64,000 bases of DNA from Clostridiales bacterium. Its GTDB lineage: Bacteria > Bacillota > Clostridia > Christensenellales > Aristaeellaceae. Below the pieces are notes generated by a model. The model was not told the DNA's origin and searched no databases. It worked only from the letters and a program-made list of their open reading frames with translations. Made by a program: the position numbers and the translations under genes. Location: the NCBI GenBank assembly GCA_004557125.1, contig SFET01000003.1:1-64000 (forward strand), given 5' to 3'. Shown piece by piece: positions 7,721 to 16,609 of the stretch. Each line of letters opens with the position of its first letter. Within the stretch, counting starts at the first letter, position 1.

Positions 7721-8209
7721 ATGTTTCATGTTTTCAGCGATCTGGAGGGAATTCGCATCGCCGTCGAGATGGAGCGCCGGGGAGAATCGTTCTACCGGCA
7801 CGCCGCGCGGGTGAGCAAGTCGAAGGAGACGGTGGAGATGCTCCTGTCCCTGGCCAATGAGGAGCAGTATCACCGCGCGGAGTTTGAGCGCCTGTACGCG
7901 GCGGAGGCTGCGCTTGGCGCGTCCGAGGCTGCCTACGACGACGAGACCAACGCCTATCTCACCGCCATCGCCGCGGAGGTGGTGTTTCCCCAGGGATTGA
8001 TGGCGCTGAGGGACGAGGGCTTCGAAAATCCCGAGGCCGTGCTGATGCATGCCATCGCCTCGGAGAAGGATTCCATCCTGTTCTACACGGAGATGCAGCA
8101 GCGCACCGCAGACGATCACGCCAGATCGGTGTTTTCCGAGATCGTGCGCCAGGAGCGCGGCCACCTGTTCCGGCTGCAGAGGCGGCTTGCGCAGCTGGCG
8201 AAGGAATGA
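7721..8209 (+). CDS. Ferritin-like/rubrerythrin-type diiron protein
   Basis: 162 residues predicted to form a four-helix bundle with carboxylate/His metal ligands: ExxxRGESFYRHA near the N-terminus, NEEQYHRAEFERL in helix 2, SEKDSILFYTEM in helix 3 and EIVRQERGHLFRL in helix 4. Two ExxH motifs (EEQYH and ERGH) are present. It lacks the rubredoxin-like CxxC domain of true rubrerythrins, so the bundle alone is present; related proteins act in peroxide or iron handling in anaerobes. The start at 7721 follows GGGAGGAG; the upstream in-frame ATG at 7658 lacks one. Confidence 0.82.
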   Translation: MFHVFSDLEGIRIAVEMERRGESFYRHAARVSKSKETVEMLLSLANEEQYHRAEFERLYAAEAALGASEAAYDDETNAYLTAIAAEVVFPQGLMALRDEGFENPEAVLMHAIASEKDSILFYTEMQQRTADDHARSVFSEIVRQERGHLFRLQRRLAQLAKE

Positions 8210-8268
8210 AGCACATGATTTTTTCATGAACCACATTCATGAATGGAGATAAAGGGGAGGATACGACC

Positions 8269-9996
8269 ATGGAAGCAATGAAGATTTACCAGCAGTGGCT
8301 CGCCGACTTCGCCGACGATCCGCAGACCATCGCCGATCTGAAGGCCATTGAGAACGATCCCGCAGAGATCGAGGATCGCTTTTACCGCGAACTGGAATTC
8401 GGCACCGCTGGCATGCGCGGCGTGCTGGGCGCCGGTACCAATCGCCTGAATATCTACAACGTGCGCCGCGTGACCCGAGCGCTTGCCAAGTACATCCTCA
8501 CCACCCCCGACGGCAAGGACAAGGGCGTTGCCATCGCCTACGACAGCCGCAACATGTCCGACGTGTTCGCCAAGCAGGCCGCGCTGGTGCTCTGCGCCGC
8601 AGGCGTGAAGGTGTTCCTGTATGAGTCCCTGCGTCCGGTGCCGGTGCTGTCCTTCACCATCCGCCACCTGAAGTGCATCGCGGGCATCGTGATCACCGCC
8701 AGCCACAACCCGAAGCAGTACAACGGCTACAAGGCCTACTGGACCGACGGCGGTCAGATGCCGCCCGAGTCCGTCAAGGGCATCACCGACCGCATCCCGG
8801 AGACCACCTACGCCGAGTCCGTTCCCATGGACGAGCAGGCGGCTCTTGACGCGGGACTGCTCAACTACATCGGCAAGGATGTGGACGATGCCTACATCGC
8901 CGCCGTGAAGAAGCTCTCCGTCAATCCTGAGCTGGCCCGCGAGGTGGGCAAGGATCTGAAGATCGTCTACACCCCCCTGCACGGCTCCGGCAACATTCCG
9001 GTGCGCCGCATCTTCGACGAGATCGGCATGAAGAACGTCTACGTGGTTCCCGAGCAGGAAAAACCGGACGGCAACTTCCCCACCGTGCGCGTGCCCAACC
9101 CCGAGGAGAGCGACGCGTTCCGCCTGGCCCTGCAGATGCAGAAGGAGCTGGGCGCGGACCTGTGCGTGGGCACCGACCCCGACTGCGACCGCGTGGGCAT
9201 CGCCTGCATGACCGCCGACGGCACGCCCCGCCTGCTCAACGGCAACCAGATCGGCTGCGTGTTGCTGCACTACATCCTCTCCCAGAAGAAGGAGCGCGGC
9301 GAGCTGCCGGAGAATGCCGCCGCCGTCACCACCATCGTCTCCACCAACATGGCCGCCGCCATCGCCGAGTCCTTCGGCTGCAAGATGATCGAGGTGCTCA
9401 CCGGCTTCAAGTACATCGCCGAGCAGATTCACCTGTTCGAGACCACCGGCTGCAACACCTTCATGTTCGGCTTCGAGGAGAGCTTCGGCTACCTCAGCGG
9501 CACCGATGTGCGCGACAAGGACGGCGTGAACGCCTGCATGCTCATCGCCGAGGCGGCCTGCTATTACAAGAAGAACTTCGGCAAGACCCTGGTGGACGCC
9601 ATCGACATGCTCTACCAGCAGTACGGCTACTACGGCGACAAGGTCGTGTCCTTCGTCTGCCCGGGCAAGGACGGCCTGGAGAAGATGCAGAGCCTGATGG
9701 CCTCCCTGCGCGACAATCCGCCTGCAGCCATCGGCGGCGCGAAGGTCGTGGCCCTGCGCGACTATCAGAAGTCTACCCGCGTGGAGGGCGACAAGGTCGA
9801 GACCCTGACCCTGCCCAAGAGCAACGTGCTCTACTTTGAGCTGGAGAACGACGCATGGGTGTGCGTGCGCCCCTCCGGCACCGAGCCGAAGATCAAGCTC
9901 TACGTCAACGCCGTCTCCGACGCGTCGGATAAGACCCAGGCGCTGCTGAAGGAGTACGCCGACGCGGCGGTGGAGATTTTGAACGGCAGGATGTGA
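8269..9996 (+). CDS. pgcA: Alpha-D-phosphohexomutase (phosphoglucomutase/phosphomannomutase)
   Basis: 575-residue cytoplasmic enzyme interconverting hexose 1- and 6-phosphates, supplying sugar nucleotides for the cell envelope. All four family signatures are present: FGTAGMRGVLGAG near residue 45, the phosphoserine loop TASHNPKQYNGYK (near 145), the metal loop GTDPDCDRVG (near 305), the sugar-binding loop GFEESFGY (near 402), and the phosphate-binding RPSGTEPKIK near the C-terminus. Length fits the PgcA-type subgroup (about 575-580). The start at 8269 follows GGGGAGG at 8 bases. The next small membrane gene begins one base after the stop codon. Confidence 0.95.
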   Translation: MEAMKIYQQWLADFADDPQTIADLKAIENDPAEIEDRFYRELEFGTAGMRGVLGAGTNRLNIYNVRRVTRALAKYILTTPDGKDKGVAIAYDSRNMSDVFAKQAALVLCAAGVKVFLYESLRPVPVLSFTIRHLKCIAGIVITASHNPKQYNGYKAYWTDGGQMPPESVKGITDRIPETTYAESVPMDEQAALDAGLLNYIGKDVDDAYIAAVKKLSVNPELAREVGKDLKIVYTPLHGSGNIPVRRIFDEIGMKNVYVVPEQEKPDGNFPTVRVPNPEESDAFRLALQMQKELGADLCVGTDPDCDRVGIACMTADGTPRLLNGNQIGCVLLHYILSQKKERGELPENAAAVTTIVSTNMAAAIAESFGCKMIEVLTGFKYIAEQIHLFETTGCNTFMFGFEESFGYLSGTDVRDKDGVNACMLIAEAACYYKKNFGKTLVDAIDMLYQQYGYYGDKVVSFVCPGKDGLEKMQSLMASLRDNPPAAIGGAKVVALRDYQKSTRVEGDKVETLTLPKSNVLYFELENDAWVCVRPSGTEPKIKLYVNAVSDASDKTQALLKEYADAAVEILNGRM

Positions 9997-9997
9997 G

Positions 9998-10270
9998 ATG
10001 CCGCTTTCCCTGAAGCCCACGCCTGCGCCGGAGATCCCCATCGAGGGCGCGGAGATGATCGTGCCGCTGGCCTGCATCGGAATCTTCTTTCTGCTGGTGT
10101 TTGGCCTGCTGGCATGGTTCTTCATCGTGATGAACCGCAATGATGCAAGGAGCCGGGAGCGCCAGGAGAAGATGTACCGGTCCCCGGCCCTGCGCAAGGC
10201 AGCCAGAATTATGGAAGCGAGCAGCTTCCGACCCGGAACGCCGGGCTGGAAGAATTGGTCCCGCAGGTAA
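9998..10270 (+). CDS. Small single-pass membrane protein
   Basis: 90 residues with one strong transmembrane helix (about 20-46, containing CIGIFFLLVFGLLAWFF) and a basic cytoplasmic tail rich in Arg and Lys. No family recognised. The ATG follows the pgcA stop by one base and the terminator at 10284 follows, so it is most likely translated from the pgcA message. Its coding status rests on this spacing and the membrane helix. Confidence 0.6.
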   Translation: MPLSLKPTPAPEIPIEGAEMIVPLACIGIFFLLVFGLLAWFFIVMNRNDARSRERQEKMYRSPALRKAARIMEASSFRPGTPGWKNWSRR

Positions 10271-10283
10271 GTGAAAGACAGAT

Positions 10284-10320
10284 GAAGCCCCCGACTGAAA
10301 TCTCGGTCGGGGGCTTCTTT
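10284..10320 (+). terminator. Rho-independent terminator of the pgcA unit
   Basis: GAAGCCCCCGA(C) at 10284 onward pairs with (G)TCGGGGGCTTC ending at 10317, followed by TTT. Confidence 0.85.
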
Positions 10321-10400
10321 GCACAATCAAATGGATGGGGGCAACGGCTTCAGAGCAGCTGCCCCCGTTCTACTGTCGAAAAGTGGAGCATGGGGTGATG

Positions 10401-10427
10401 CGGCGGGATGAGGGCATCCCGCCCTAC
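10401..10427. repeat. Palindromic repeat GGCGGGATG/CATCCCGCC, copy 1
   Basis: Nine-base arms GGCGGGATG (10402-10410) and CATCCCGCC flank an AGGG loop, followed by CTAC. The same unit recurs at 10620-10646. It is a REP-like intergenic palindrome. The surrounding gap 10321-10669 holds no gene. Confidence 0.75.
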
Positions 10428-10538
10428 AGCTCAGAACGGATTTGAGAAGCTGTTTTCAGAACTAGACGTAAGAAATCTGCCCCATGCCGGGGCAGATTTC
10501 GTGCCTACAGATACAGAATCATTCGGAAAGAAACACAG

Positions 10539-10573
10539 CACCACCGCCCCTTGAATCTATGGGGGCGGTGGTG
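10539..10573 (-). terminator. Strong hairpin, probable terminator of the MATE gene
   Basis: CACCACCGCCCC (10539-10550) pairs with GGGGCGGTGGTG (10562-10573). Read on the minus strand it is followed by CTGTGTTTCTTT. It lies about 100 bases beyond the MATE stop codon. Confidence 0.5.
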
Positions 10574-10619
10574 CGTTCGCATAAATCGCGCCAGCGATCT
10601 GGCTGTGGCGCCACGCCAT

Positions 10620-10646
10620 CGGCGGGATGAGGGCATCCCGCCCTAC
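10620..10646. repeat. Palindromic repeat GGCGGGATG/CATCCCGCC, copy 2
   Basis: Identical to the 27-base unit at 10401-10427, again in a gene-free stretch just beyond the MATE stop codon. Confidence 0.75.
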
Positions 10647-10669
10647 GGGATCCCCGCAATTCTGCGCGA

Positions 10670-12046
10670 TTATCCCTGCACCGCATTCATGTTCCTGGAC
10701 GCGATGCGCTTCATTGATTTGATGGAGAGCAGGCAGACGAGGATCGTCAAGATGTCCGCCGCAGGCTGGGTGAGATAGATGCCGGTGACGCCCAGCAGCT
10801 TCGGCAGGGTCAGGATGAAAGGCACGTAGAACAGGCCCTGGCGGATCAGCGACAGGAACAGGCCGTAGCGGGACGCGCCGATGGTCTGGTAGGTGATGGT
10901 CATCATGTAGCACAGGCCGAAGGCCGGGTACAGCGCCACCTGGGAGATCAGCAGCCACCTGCCGTAGTTCACGATGACGGGATTCTGGTTGAACAGAAGG
11001 ATCAGCGGCCGGGACAGCAGGATGTAGACGGTCTCGACCAGCACGGTCAGCAGCAGCGACCCCTTCAGCGCAAAGCGCACCGACTGATGGAAGCGATCCT
11101 CGTTCTTTGCGCCGAAGGAATAGGAGGCCACCGGCTGATAGCCCTGCATGAAGCCCATGATGACGTAGCAGCCGATGAGGATCAGGCGCTGCACCACGCC
11201 GTAGGCGGCGATGATCTCGTCGGACTGGGGCAGTCCCGCGGCGGCGATGTTGGTCAGGGAGGCCGCCACGGACAGGCAGATCTGGATGACCGCCGTCGGG
11301 ATGCCGATGACGGCCACGGTCTTGATCAGCTTCCAGCTGGGGCGGAAGGACTTTGCCCGGATCTTGATGATGGAGCGCCCGCTGAGGTAGAACCAGACCA
11401 GGATGAAGAAGGTCACGAACTGGGAGACCGTGGTGGCGAGGGAAGCGCCCTCCACGCCCATGTTCAGGCCCCAGTCAAACATGAAGATGGGGTCCAGCAG
11501 CACGTTGAGCAGCGCGCCGGTGATCACCGCGATGGAGGAGATCTTCACGGAGGATTCCGCTCGGGCGGCACAGTTCATGCTCTGGGCGGGAAGGTTGGCC
11601 AGCGCCGCGATGAACATCCAGAAGGCGTAGCTCTTGGCCTGGGGCAGCGATGCGTCCGACGCGCCGAAGGCCCGCATCACCGGCTCCAGGAAGATGATGC
11701 CGCATGCGCAGAGCACGACGCCGATGAGCACCGACACGCCGATGATGGTCGTGACCGTGCGGCTCGCGCCCTCGTCATCCTTTGCGCCCAGCTGCCGCCC
11801 CGCCAGCACGGCCGCACCGGCGGCGAAGATGTTCTCAATGGAAACCATGATGAGCAGCAGTGGAACGGTCACGCCCACCGCCGTCAGCGCGATGTCGGAA
11901 TTCAGCATGCCGATGTAGGCGGTGTCCACCAGATTGTAGACCGCCTTCGCCAGCAGCGCAAGCGTCGCCGGGATGGCCAGCTTGATGATGGATTTCGAGG
12001 GGGCCATCTCCCCCAACACGGATTGGGTCTGTTTGTTGGTCGCCAT
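10670..12046 (-). CDS. MATE family multidrug/Na+ antiporter
   Basis: 458-residue inner-membrane protein with about 12 hydrophobic segments and the MATE fold's internal duplication: the N-half opens with KLAIPATLALLAKAVYNLVDTAYIG and the second half has SFRPSWKLIKTVAVIGIPTAV and SFGAKNEDRFHQSV (split here to describe, both conserved in the family). Members export cationic drugs and metabolites using Na+ or H+. It lies 83 bases downstream of a TetR-type regulator on the same strand, so it is the likely target of that regulator. Substrate unknown. Confidence 0.92.
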   Translation of the reverse strand: MATNKQTQSVLGEMAPSKSIIKLAIPATLALLAKAVYNLVDTAYIGMLNSDIALTAVGVTVPLLLIMVSIENIFAAGAAVLAGRQLGAKDDEGASRTVTTIIGVSVLIGVVLCACGIIFLEPVMRAFGASDASLPQAKSYAFWMFIAALANLPAQSMNCAARAESSVKISSIAVITGALLNVLLDPIFMFDWGLNMGVEGASLATTVSQFVTFFILVWFYLSGRSIIKIRAKSFRPSWKLIKTVAVIGIPTAVIQICLSVAASLTNIAAAGLPQSDEIIAAYGVVQRLILIGCYVIMGFMQGYQPVASYSFGAKNEDRFHQSVRFALKGSLLLTVLVETVYILLSRPLILLFNQNPVIVNYGRWLLISQVALYPAFGLCYMMTITYQTIGASRYGLFLSLIRQGLFYVPFILTLPKLLGVTGIYLTQPAADILTILVCLLSIKSMKRIASRNMNAVQG

Positions 12047-12129
12047 GTCGAATTAGTTCCTTTCTGGATTGTCGGCGTGCTGCCCTGCGGGGCCCGCCGA
12101 CCCGGCGAAGCCTGCGGCTTGCCGAATCA

Positions 12130-12711
12130 TTACCTTTCAATTACCCCATACAGGAGAATGCCCAGCATCTTCTGGCAGTCCTCCTCATGGGCTTCAAATG
12201 ATTGCCCGCTTGCGGCAATCGCCTGATAGCGGACGTTGATGAAGTCCTGATACTGGCGGAAGGTTTCGATGGCGTCCGCCTTCGAGATGCCGGCGCGCAG
12301 CTCAATCGAGCCCAGCAGCTTCTCCAGCACCTGCATGTTGAACGCATCGAAATCCTGCCTGCACGCCCGGATCTTCGAGATCAGATGGGCGGGCGGCGTG
12401 GTCGCGGCCTCGCAGTACAGGCGCTGGTAGACCGGATTGGCATGGAAGAAGTCCATGCGGACGATGAAGTACCTTTCCAGCTGCGCCTCGATTTCGCCCG
12501 GCTCCACCGTGAAGTTTGCCCGGACGTATTCGGTCAACCGCTGGAAGCACTCCTCCATGCAGGCCAGATACAGCGCATCCTTTGTCTTGAAATAGTGGTA
12601 CACGATGCCCTTGGAGAGGTTCTGGGCCGCACAGATGGTGTTGATGGAGCTCCCGCCGTAGCCCTGGCCAGAGAACTCCGCCAGCGCGCCGTCCAGGATC
12701 CGCCGCCGCAT
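12130..12711 (-). CDS. TetR/AcrR family transcriptional regulator
   Basis: 193-residue dimeric DNA-binding protein. The N-terminal HTH is clear (GYGGSSINTICAAQNLSKG followed by YHYFKTKDALY, residues about 15-52), and the C-terminal part is a helical ligand-binding domain. The reading frame stays open upstream without ATG or GTG: AGGAGG lies ahead of in-frame codons that would add IKREEKNQQ, a typical TetR N-terminus, so an unusual start codon (ATC near 12738) is possible; the ATG at 12711 is the conservative choice. Operator-like palindromes overlap its promoter, suggesting autoregulation and control of the downstream MATE pump. Confidence 0.88.
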   Translation of the reverse strand: MRRRILDGALAEFSGQGYGGSSINTICAAQNLSKGIVYHYFKTKDALYLACMEECFQRLTEYVRANFTVEPGEIEAQLERYFIVRMDFFHANPVYQRLYCEAATTPPAHLISKIRACRQDFDAFNMQVLEKLLGSIELRAGISKADAIETFRQYQDFINVRYQAIAASGQSFEAHEEDCQKMLGILLYGVIER

Positions 12712-12761
12712 CTGCTGGTTCTTTTCCTCGCGCTTGATCTTGACGCACCTCCTGAAAAATC

Positions 12762-12812
12762 GACCACCTGGTTTGTTTTTGCTATTCTAGCACAAATCGA
12801 CCAAGTGGTCAA
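12762..12812 (-). promoter_or_regulatory. Promoter and twin operators of the tetR-MATE unit
   Basis: On the minus strand TTGACC (12807-12812) and TAGAAT (12784-12789) are separated by exactly 17 bases. Two palindromes of the form GACCA-NN-TGGTC/T lie at 12799-12810 (overlapping the -35) and 12762-12773 (just past the start point). This is the arrangement expected for TetR-family self-repression. Confidence 0.7.
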
Positions 12813-12894
12813 TGTTGAAATTGTAAACATTGCGCTGTGCGCCGGGGATCAGGTGAGAATCCTCCCCGCGCCGCGCTTTTTTTCCTGCTTTTGC

Positions 12895-12923
12895 TTGCAA
12901 ATGGAGCGGGTTTATTATACACT
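12895..12923 (+). promoter_or_regulatory. Predicted promoter of ychF
   Basis: TTGCAA (12895-12900), 17-base spacer, TACACT (12918-12923), 66 bases upstream of the ychF ATG. Confidence 0.5.
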
Positions 12924-12988
12924 ATTCATGGAAATCTGCGCATCCGGGGATTTCGGAGGGCGCTGCGTCAATTTAGGAGGAAGCTGAA

Positions 12989-14086
12989 ATGAAACTGGGC
13001 GTCGTCGGTCTGCCGAACGTCGGCAAGAGCACGCTGTTTAATGCAATCACCTGCGCGGGTGCGCAGGCCGCCAACTATCCCTTCTGCACCATCGAGCCGA
13101 ACACCGGCGTGGTGGCCGTGCCGGACAAGCGTCTGGACGTGCTGGCGGAGATGTATCATCCGGAGAAGTACACCCCGGCCACGCTGGAGTTCGTGGACAT
13201 CGCGGGTCTGGTGAAGGGCGCCAGCCGCGGCGAGGGTCTGGGCAACAAGTTCCTGTCCCACATCCGCGAGGTGGACGCCATCGTGCACGTGGTGCGCTGC
13301 TTTGAGGACGACAACGTCATCCATGTGGACGGCAGCGTGGATCCGGCCCGGGACATCGACGTGATCAACACCGAGCTGGTGCTGGCGGACATCGAGACCG
13401 TCACCAAGAGAACCGAGAAGGCCGCGGCCATGGTCAAGAAGGGCGACAAGAAGTTTGCGCTGGAGGCCGAGGCGGGTCGGATCCTGCTGGAGCACCTGAA
13501 CGAGGGCAAGCCCGCACGCACGGCGAAGCTCGACGAGGAGCAACTGGCCGCCGTGCACGACTGGTTCCTGCTGACGATGAAGAAGGTCATCTACGCCGCC
13601 AACATCGGCGAGGAGGACCTGGGCAAGGACGAAAACGAGCTGCCGCTGGTGAAGCCCGTGCGTCAGATCGCCGAGAGCGAGGGCGCGCAGGTGCTGGTGA
13701 TCTGCGCGCAGGTGGAGGAGGACATCTCCCAGATGGAGCCCGACGAGAAGCAGATGTTCCTGGAGGACATGGGCATCGGCGAGAGCGGCCTGGACCGCCT
13801 GGTCACGCTGGGCTACAAGCTGCTGGGCCTGATCTCCTACCTCACCGCCGGCCCCAAGGAGGTGCGCGCCTGGACCATCGAGGACGGCACCAAGGCTCCC
13901 CAGGCCGCCGGCAAGATTCACACCGACTTCGAGCGCGGCTTCATTCGCGCTGAGATCGTGCCCTACGAGGATCTGGTGCGCGAGGGCAGCATCGCGGCCT
14001 GCAAGGAGAAGGGTCTGGTGCGCTCCGAGGGCAAGGACTACGTGATGAAGGACGGCGACGTGACGCTGTTCCGCTTCAATGTCTGA
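12989..14086 (+). CDS. ychF: Redox-regulated ATPase YchF/OLA1
   Basis: 365-residue P-loop protein of the Obg superfamily that hydrolyses ATP in preference to GTP and binds ribosomes; linked to stress and translation quality. Visible: P-loop [12 protein letters not shown] (residues about 7-18), [19 protein letters not shown] (G3 with switch II), and NIGEEDL in place of the GTPase NKxD, which is the ATP-specificity signature. The TGS-like C-terminus includes [18 protein letters not shown]. Full family length. The following CPBP gene overlaps its last 8 bases. Confidence 0.96.
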   Translation: MKLGVVGLPNVGKSTLFNAITCAGAQAANYPFCTIEPNTGVVAVPDKRLDVLAEMYHPEKYTPATLEFVDIAGLVKGASRGEGLGNKFLSHIREVDAIVHVVRCFEDDNVIHVDGSVDPARDIDVINTELVLADIETVTKRTEKAAAMVKKGDKKFALEAEAGRILLEHLNEGKPARTAKLDEEQLAAVHDWFLLTMKKVIYAANIGEEDLGKDENELPLVKPVRQIAESEGAQVLVICAQVEEDISQMEPDEKQMFLEDMGIGESGLDRLVTLGYKLLGLISYLTAGPKEVRAWTIEDGTKAPQAAGKIHTDFERGFIRAEIVPYEDLVREGSIAACKEKGLVRSEGKDYVMKDGDVTLFRFNV

Positions 14087-15053
14087 CTCCCGAAGGGTGG
14101 TGCAGCCGTCGCCGCGGCCCACGCGCAGGAATGCACTGCTTTTGTACCTGCTCTCAGGCGCGGGGCTGTATGCGGCGTCGCTGCTGCTGGGCGTGTTCAG
14201 CGGCGCGCTGCAAAATGCCGACGCGAATCTGGTGAACCTGGCCTACAACCTGTTCTACTACCTCTGCTTTCTGGCGCTGCCCCTCGCGCTGAGCGTGAAG
14301 CGCCGGCCGGAGATCCTGCCTGCGCTGCGCCCGAATCCGATCTCACTGCCCGGCGTGCTGCTGATCGTGGCGATGGCGCTGATGGGCGTGTTTCTGGTCA
14401 ACGACATCACCGTGCTATGGGCGATTCCCTTTCAGAAGCTGGGCTTCAACGTGGACGCCGCCGGCCTGACGCTGCCCACCGACCGGATGGGGCTGATGCT
14501 GTGCGTGTTCTACATCGCGGTGCTGCCGGGCATTTGTGAGGAATTCCTGTTCCGGGGCATGCTGCTCTCGGCCTTCGAGGAGGAGGGCACGCGCCGGGCC
14601 ATGGTGATTTCGTCGCTGCTGTTCATGCTGATGCACGGCTCGCTGATCGGCGCGCCGGCGGAGTTCCTGCTGGGCATGATCATCGCGGCGCTGGTGATCT
14701 ACACTGACTCCATCTACGCGGGGCTGATCTACCACACGGTGCACAACACCGCCACGGTGCTGCTCCAGTTCATGCAGGAGCGCCTGCCGGTGACGGAGGA
14801 GATCCCGGCGGACTATTTCACGGCAATCGGCGGCTTTGCCGGTCTGGTGGTGCTGCTGGTGGAGGTGCTGATCACGGCGGCGTTGATCCGCCTGATGCTG
14901 CGCGGCTTCCGAATGCGGGCGGCGCTGCAGGGGCGGGGACTTGTGCGGGGAGCGCATGTGCGGCTCAGCCGGGGCGAGTGGGCGCTATTGATCGTGGGCG
15001 TGGCGCTGACATTGATCCTGTACGCGATGGATATTATCCAGATGCTGGCATAG
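14079..15053 (+). CDS. CPBP family intramembrane metalloprotease
   Basis: 324-residue polytopic membrane protein with about eight hydrophobic segments. The Abi/CPBP catalytic motifs are present: EEFLFRG (EExxxR, about residues 153-159), FMLMHGS (about 185) and YHTVHNTA (about 218). Family members include the prenyl-CAAX protease homologues and bacteriocin self-immunity proteins; no bacteriocin gene is next to it. It begins inside the end of ychF (8-base overlap) and is followed by a terminator at 15069. Confidence 0.88.
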   Translation: MSDSRRVVQPSPRPTRRNALLLYLLSGAGLYAASLLLGVFSGALQNADANLVNLAYNLFYYLCFLALPLALSVKRRPEILPALRPNPISLPGVLLIVAMALMGVFLVNDITVLWAIPFQKLGFNVDAAGLTLPTDRMGLMLCVFYIAVLPGICEEFLFRGMLLSAFEEEGTRRAMVISSLLFMLMHGSLIGAPAEFLLGMIIAALVIYTDSIYAGLIYHTVHNTATVLLQFMQERLPVTEEIPADYFTAIGGFAGLVVLLVEVLITAALIRLMLRGFRMRAALQGRGLVRGAHVRLSRGEWALLIVGVALTLILYAMDIIQMLA

Positions 15054-15068
15054 AAAAGCGATATGTTT

Positions 15069-15092
15069 GGGGCGGATTCGACCGCCCCTTTT
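15069..15092 (+). terminator. Rho-independent terminator after the ychF-CPBP unit
   Basis: GGGGCGG (15069-15075) / CCGCCCC (15082-15088) followed by TTTTG. It lies only 22 bases ahead of the rlmH start, so it could also act as an attenuator for rlmH. Confidence 0.7.
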
Positions 15093-15113
15093 GTGCATGA
15101 AGGGGTGAATTTC

Positions 15114-15590
15114 GTGAACGCGTGCATTCTCTGCGTGGGCAAGCTGAAGGAGAAGTGGCAGCAGGAGGGCTGCGCCGAGTATCTCAAGCGCCTGTCCCGC
15201 TACGGAAGGTACGAGATTGTGCAGATCGACGACCTGCGGGAGCCGGACAACGCAAGCCCCGCCCAGATCCGGCAGATCATCGACCGCGAGGGCAAGAATC
15301 TGCTCGCGCGCATCCGGCCCAACGACCGAGTGATCGCGCTGTGCATCCAGGCCAAGGCCCCGGATTCGGTGGGCCTGTCGAAGCTGATGCAGGACTGGAG
15401 CGTGGACGGCCGGCGCAACGTGTTCGTCATCGGCGGATCCAACGGCCTGTCCGACGAGCTGCTGGAGCGGGCCGACGCGAGATTGTCCTTCTCCAACCTC
15501 ACCTTCCCCCACGGCCTGATGCGGGTGATCCTGCTGGAGCAGCTCTACCGCGCCGAGCGGATACGCACGGGGGAGAAGTATCACAAATAG
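15114..15590 (+). CDS. rlmH: 23S rRNA (pseudouridine(1915)-N3)-methyltransferase RlmH
   Basis: 158-residue SPOUT methyltransferase that methylates pseudouridine 1915 in helix 69 of 23S rRNA on assembled ribosomes using SAM. Conserved features: CVGKLKEKW at the N-terminus, FVIGGSNGL (SAM-binding knot, about 103-111) and the C-terminal FPHGLMRVILLEQLYRAERI and GEKYHK. The GTG at 15114 is chosen because it has AGGGG at 6-7 bases and gives the standard length; the longer ORF from 15063 spans the terminator. RluD, which makes its pseudouridine substrate, is encoded at 26195-27115. Confidence 0.95.
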   Translation: MNACILCVGKLKEKWQQEGCAEYLKRLSRYGRYEIVQIDDLREPDNASPAQIRQIIDREGKNLLARIRPNDRVIALCIQAKAPDSVGLSKLMQDWSVDGRRNVFVIGGSNGLSDELLERADARLSFSNLTFPHGLMRVILLEQLYRAERIRTGEKYHK

Positions 15591-15608
15591 AGACGGGAGG
15601 TGCGCTGT

Positions 15609-16445
15609 ATGGCCCTGGATGGATTTGCAGGAATGGAGCGCCACGTATGCCCGGGAGAGGGCGGGACGGTGGTCTACTGGGTGCACAACTGCGGTGCGGA
15701 GGTCACGCTGGCGCTGCTGCATGGGCTCACGGCGAACCACACGCTGTTTGAACGACAGATCGCCCACTTCGCGGGGCGCTGCAACCTGCTCTGCTGGGAT
15801 GCGCCCGCCCACGGGGAATCCCGGCCCTACGACGGCTTCAGCTACGCCCGCGCGGTGCGGGACCTGCGGAGGATCCTGGAGCGCGAAGGGCTGCGGCGCG
15901 TGGTGATGGTGGGGCAGTCCATGGGCGGCTACATTGCGCAGAGCTACATGAAGCTGTATCCGGAGGGCTGCATCGGCTTTGTGGGCATCGACACCTGTCC
16001 CTTCGGCACGGCCTACTATTCGAAATCCGATCTGTGGTGGCTGCGGCAGGTCGAGTGGATGTCGCTGTGCTTTCCGCGGGGTCTGCTGATGCGCTCGATT
16101 GCGCACAACTGCAGCTGCACCAAGGACGGCAGGCGGAACATGTATGCGGCGCTGCAGCTGTACTCCCGGCGGGAGCTGTGCCACCTGATGGGCGTCGGTT
16201 ATGCGGGCTTCCTGGAGGCAAACTGCGATCTGGACCTTCCCTGTCCGACGCGGATTCTGCTGGGCGCGCACGACCGGACGGGGAAGGTGCGCGCATACTG
16301 TCGGGCCTGGCATGCGCGAACCGGCGTTCCGTTGCGGGTGATTCCGGATGCGGCACACAATTCCAACTACGACAACAGCGCGGCGGTGAACCGGGAAATC
16401 GATGCGTTTTTGCAGGAGATTCTGCAAAAGGATGCGTTGGACTGA
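15609..16445 (+). CDS. Alpha/beta hydrolase
   Basis: 278-residue alpha/beta hydrolase fold protein. The nucleophile elbow VGQSMGGYIAQ puts the catalytic Ser at about residue 99, HG lies in LALLHGLTANH (oxyanion region), the acid is likely in LLGAHDRTGK (about 219) and the His in PDAAHNSNYD (about 253). The fold resembles lipases, haloperoxidases and menaquinone-pathway hydrolases; substrate cannot be read. Start at 15609 follows GGGAGG. It lies 18 bases behind rlmH and ends before the terminator at 16562. Confidence 0.85.
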   Translation: MALDGFAGMERHVCPGEGGTVVYWVHNCGAEVTLALLHGLTANHTLFERQIAHFAGRCNLLCWDAPAHGESRPYDGFSYARAVRDLRRILEREGLRRVVMVGQSMGGYIAQSYMKLYPEGCIGFVGIDTCPFGTAYYSKSDLWWLRQVEWMSLCFPRGLLMRSIAHNCSCTKDGRRNMYAALQLYSRRELCHLMGVGYAGFLEANCDLDLPCPTRILLGAHDRTGKVRAYCRAWHARTGVPLRVIPDAAHNSNYDNSAAVNREIDAFLQEILQKDALD

Positions 16446-16561
16446 GCGGCCTGCGGGATGAGTTGCAAACGGGAAAGCAGGGGAAATCGCCGGGCGGCCT
16501 GGTTTCAGCGCCGCTGACGCTGTGTCGGCAGAGATTTTCGCACCGCTTTCCGGGAATGAAA

Positions 16562-16596
16562 GGGGGGCTTCCCATTTGGGAAGCCCCCTTGCTTTG
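16562..16596. terminator. Bidirectional terminator between convergent genes
   Basis: GGGGGCTTCCC (16563-16573) pairs perfectly with GGGAAGCCCCC (16578-16588). It serves the plus-strand hydrolase and the minus-strand sugar transporter operon ending at 16610. Confidence 0.8.
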
Positions 16597-16609
16597 CTTG
16601 TCTTGTGAA

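Noticed and set aside
8224..10326. 700-codon open frame on the minus strand opposite the phosphohexomutase gene
   Set aside because: High GC third positions open the antisense frame. The plus-strand gene has all mutase motifs; the antisense protein is Ala/Gly/His/Leu-rich with no recognisable domain.
14415..16575. Several long minus-strand frames opposite the CPBP, rlmH and hydrolase genes
   Set aside because: Shadows of well-supported plus-strand genes with good starts, spacing and family motifs.
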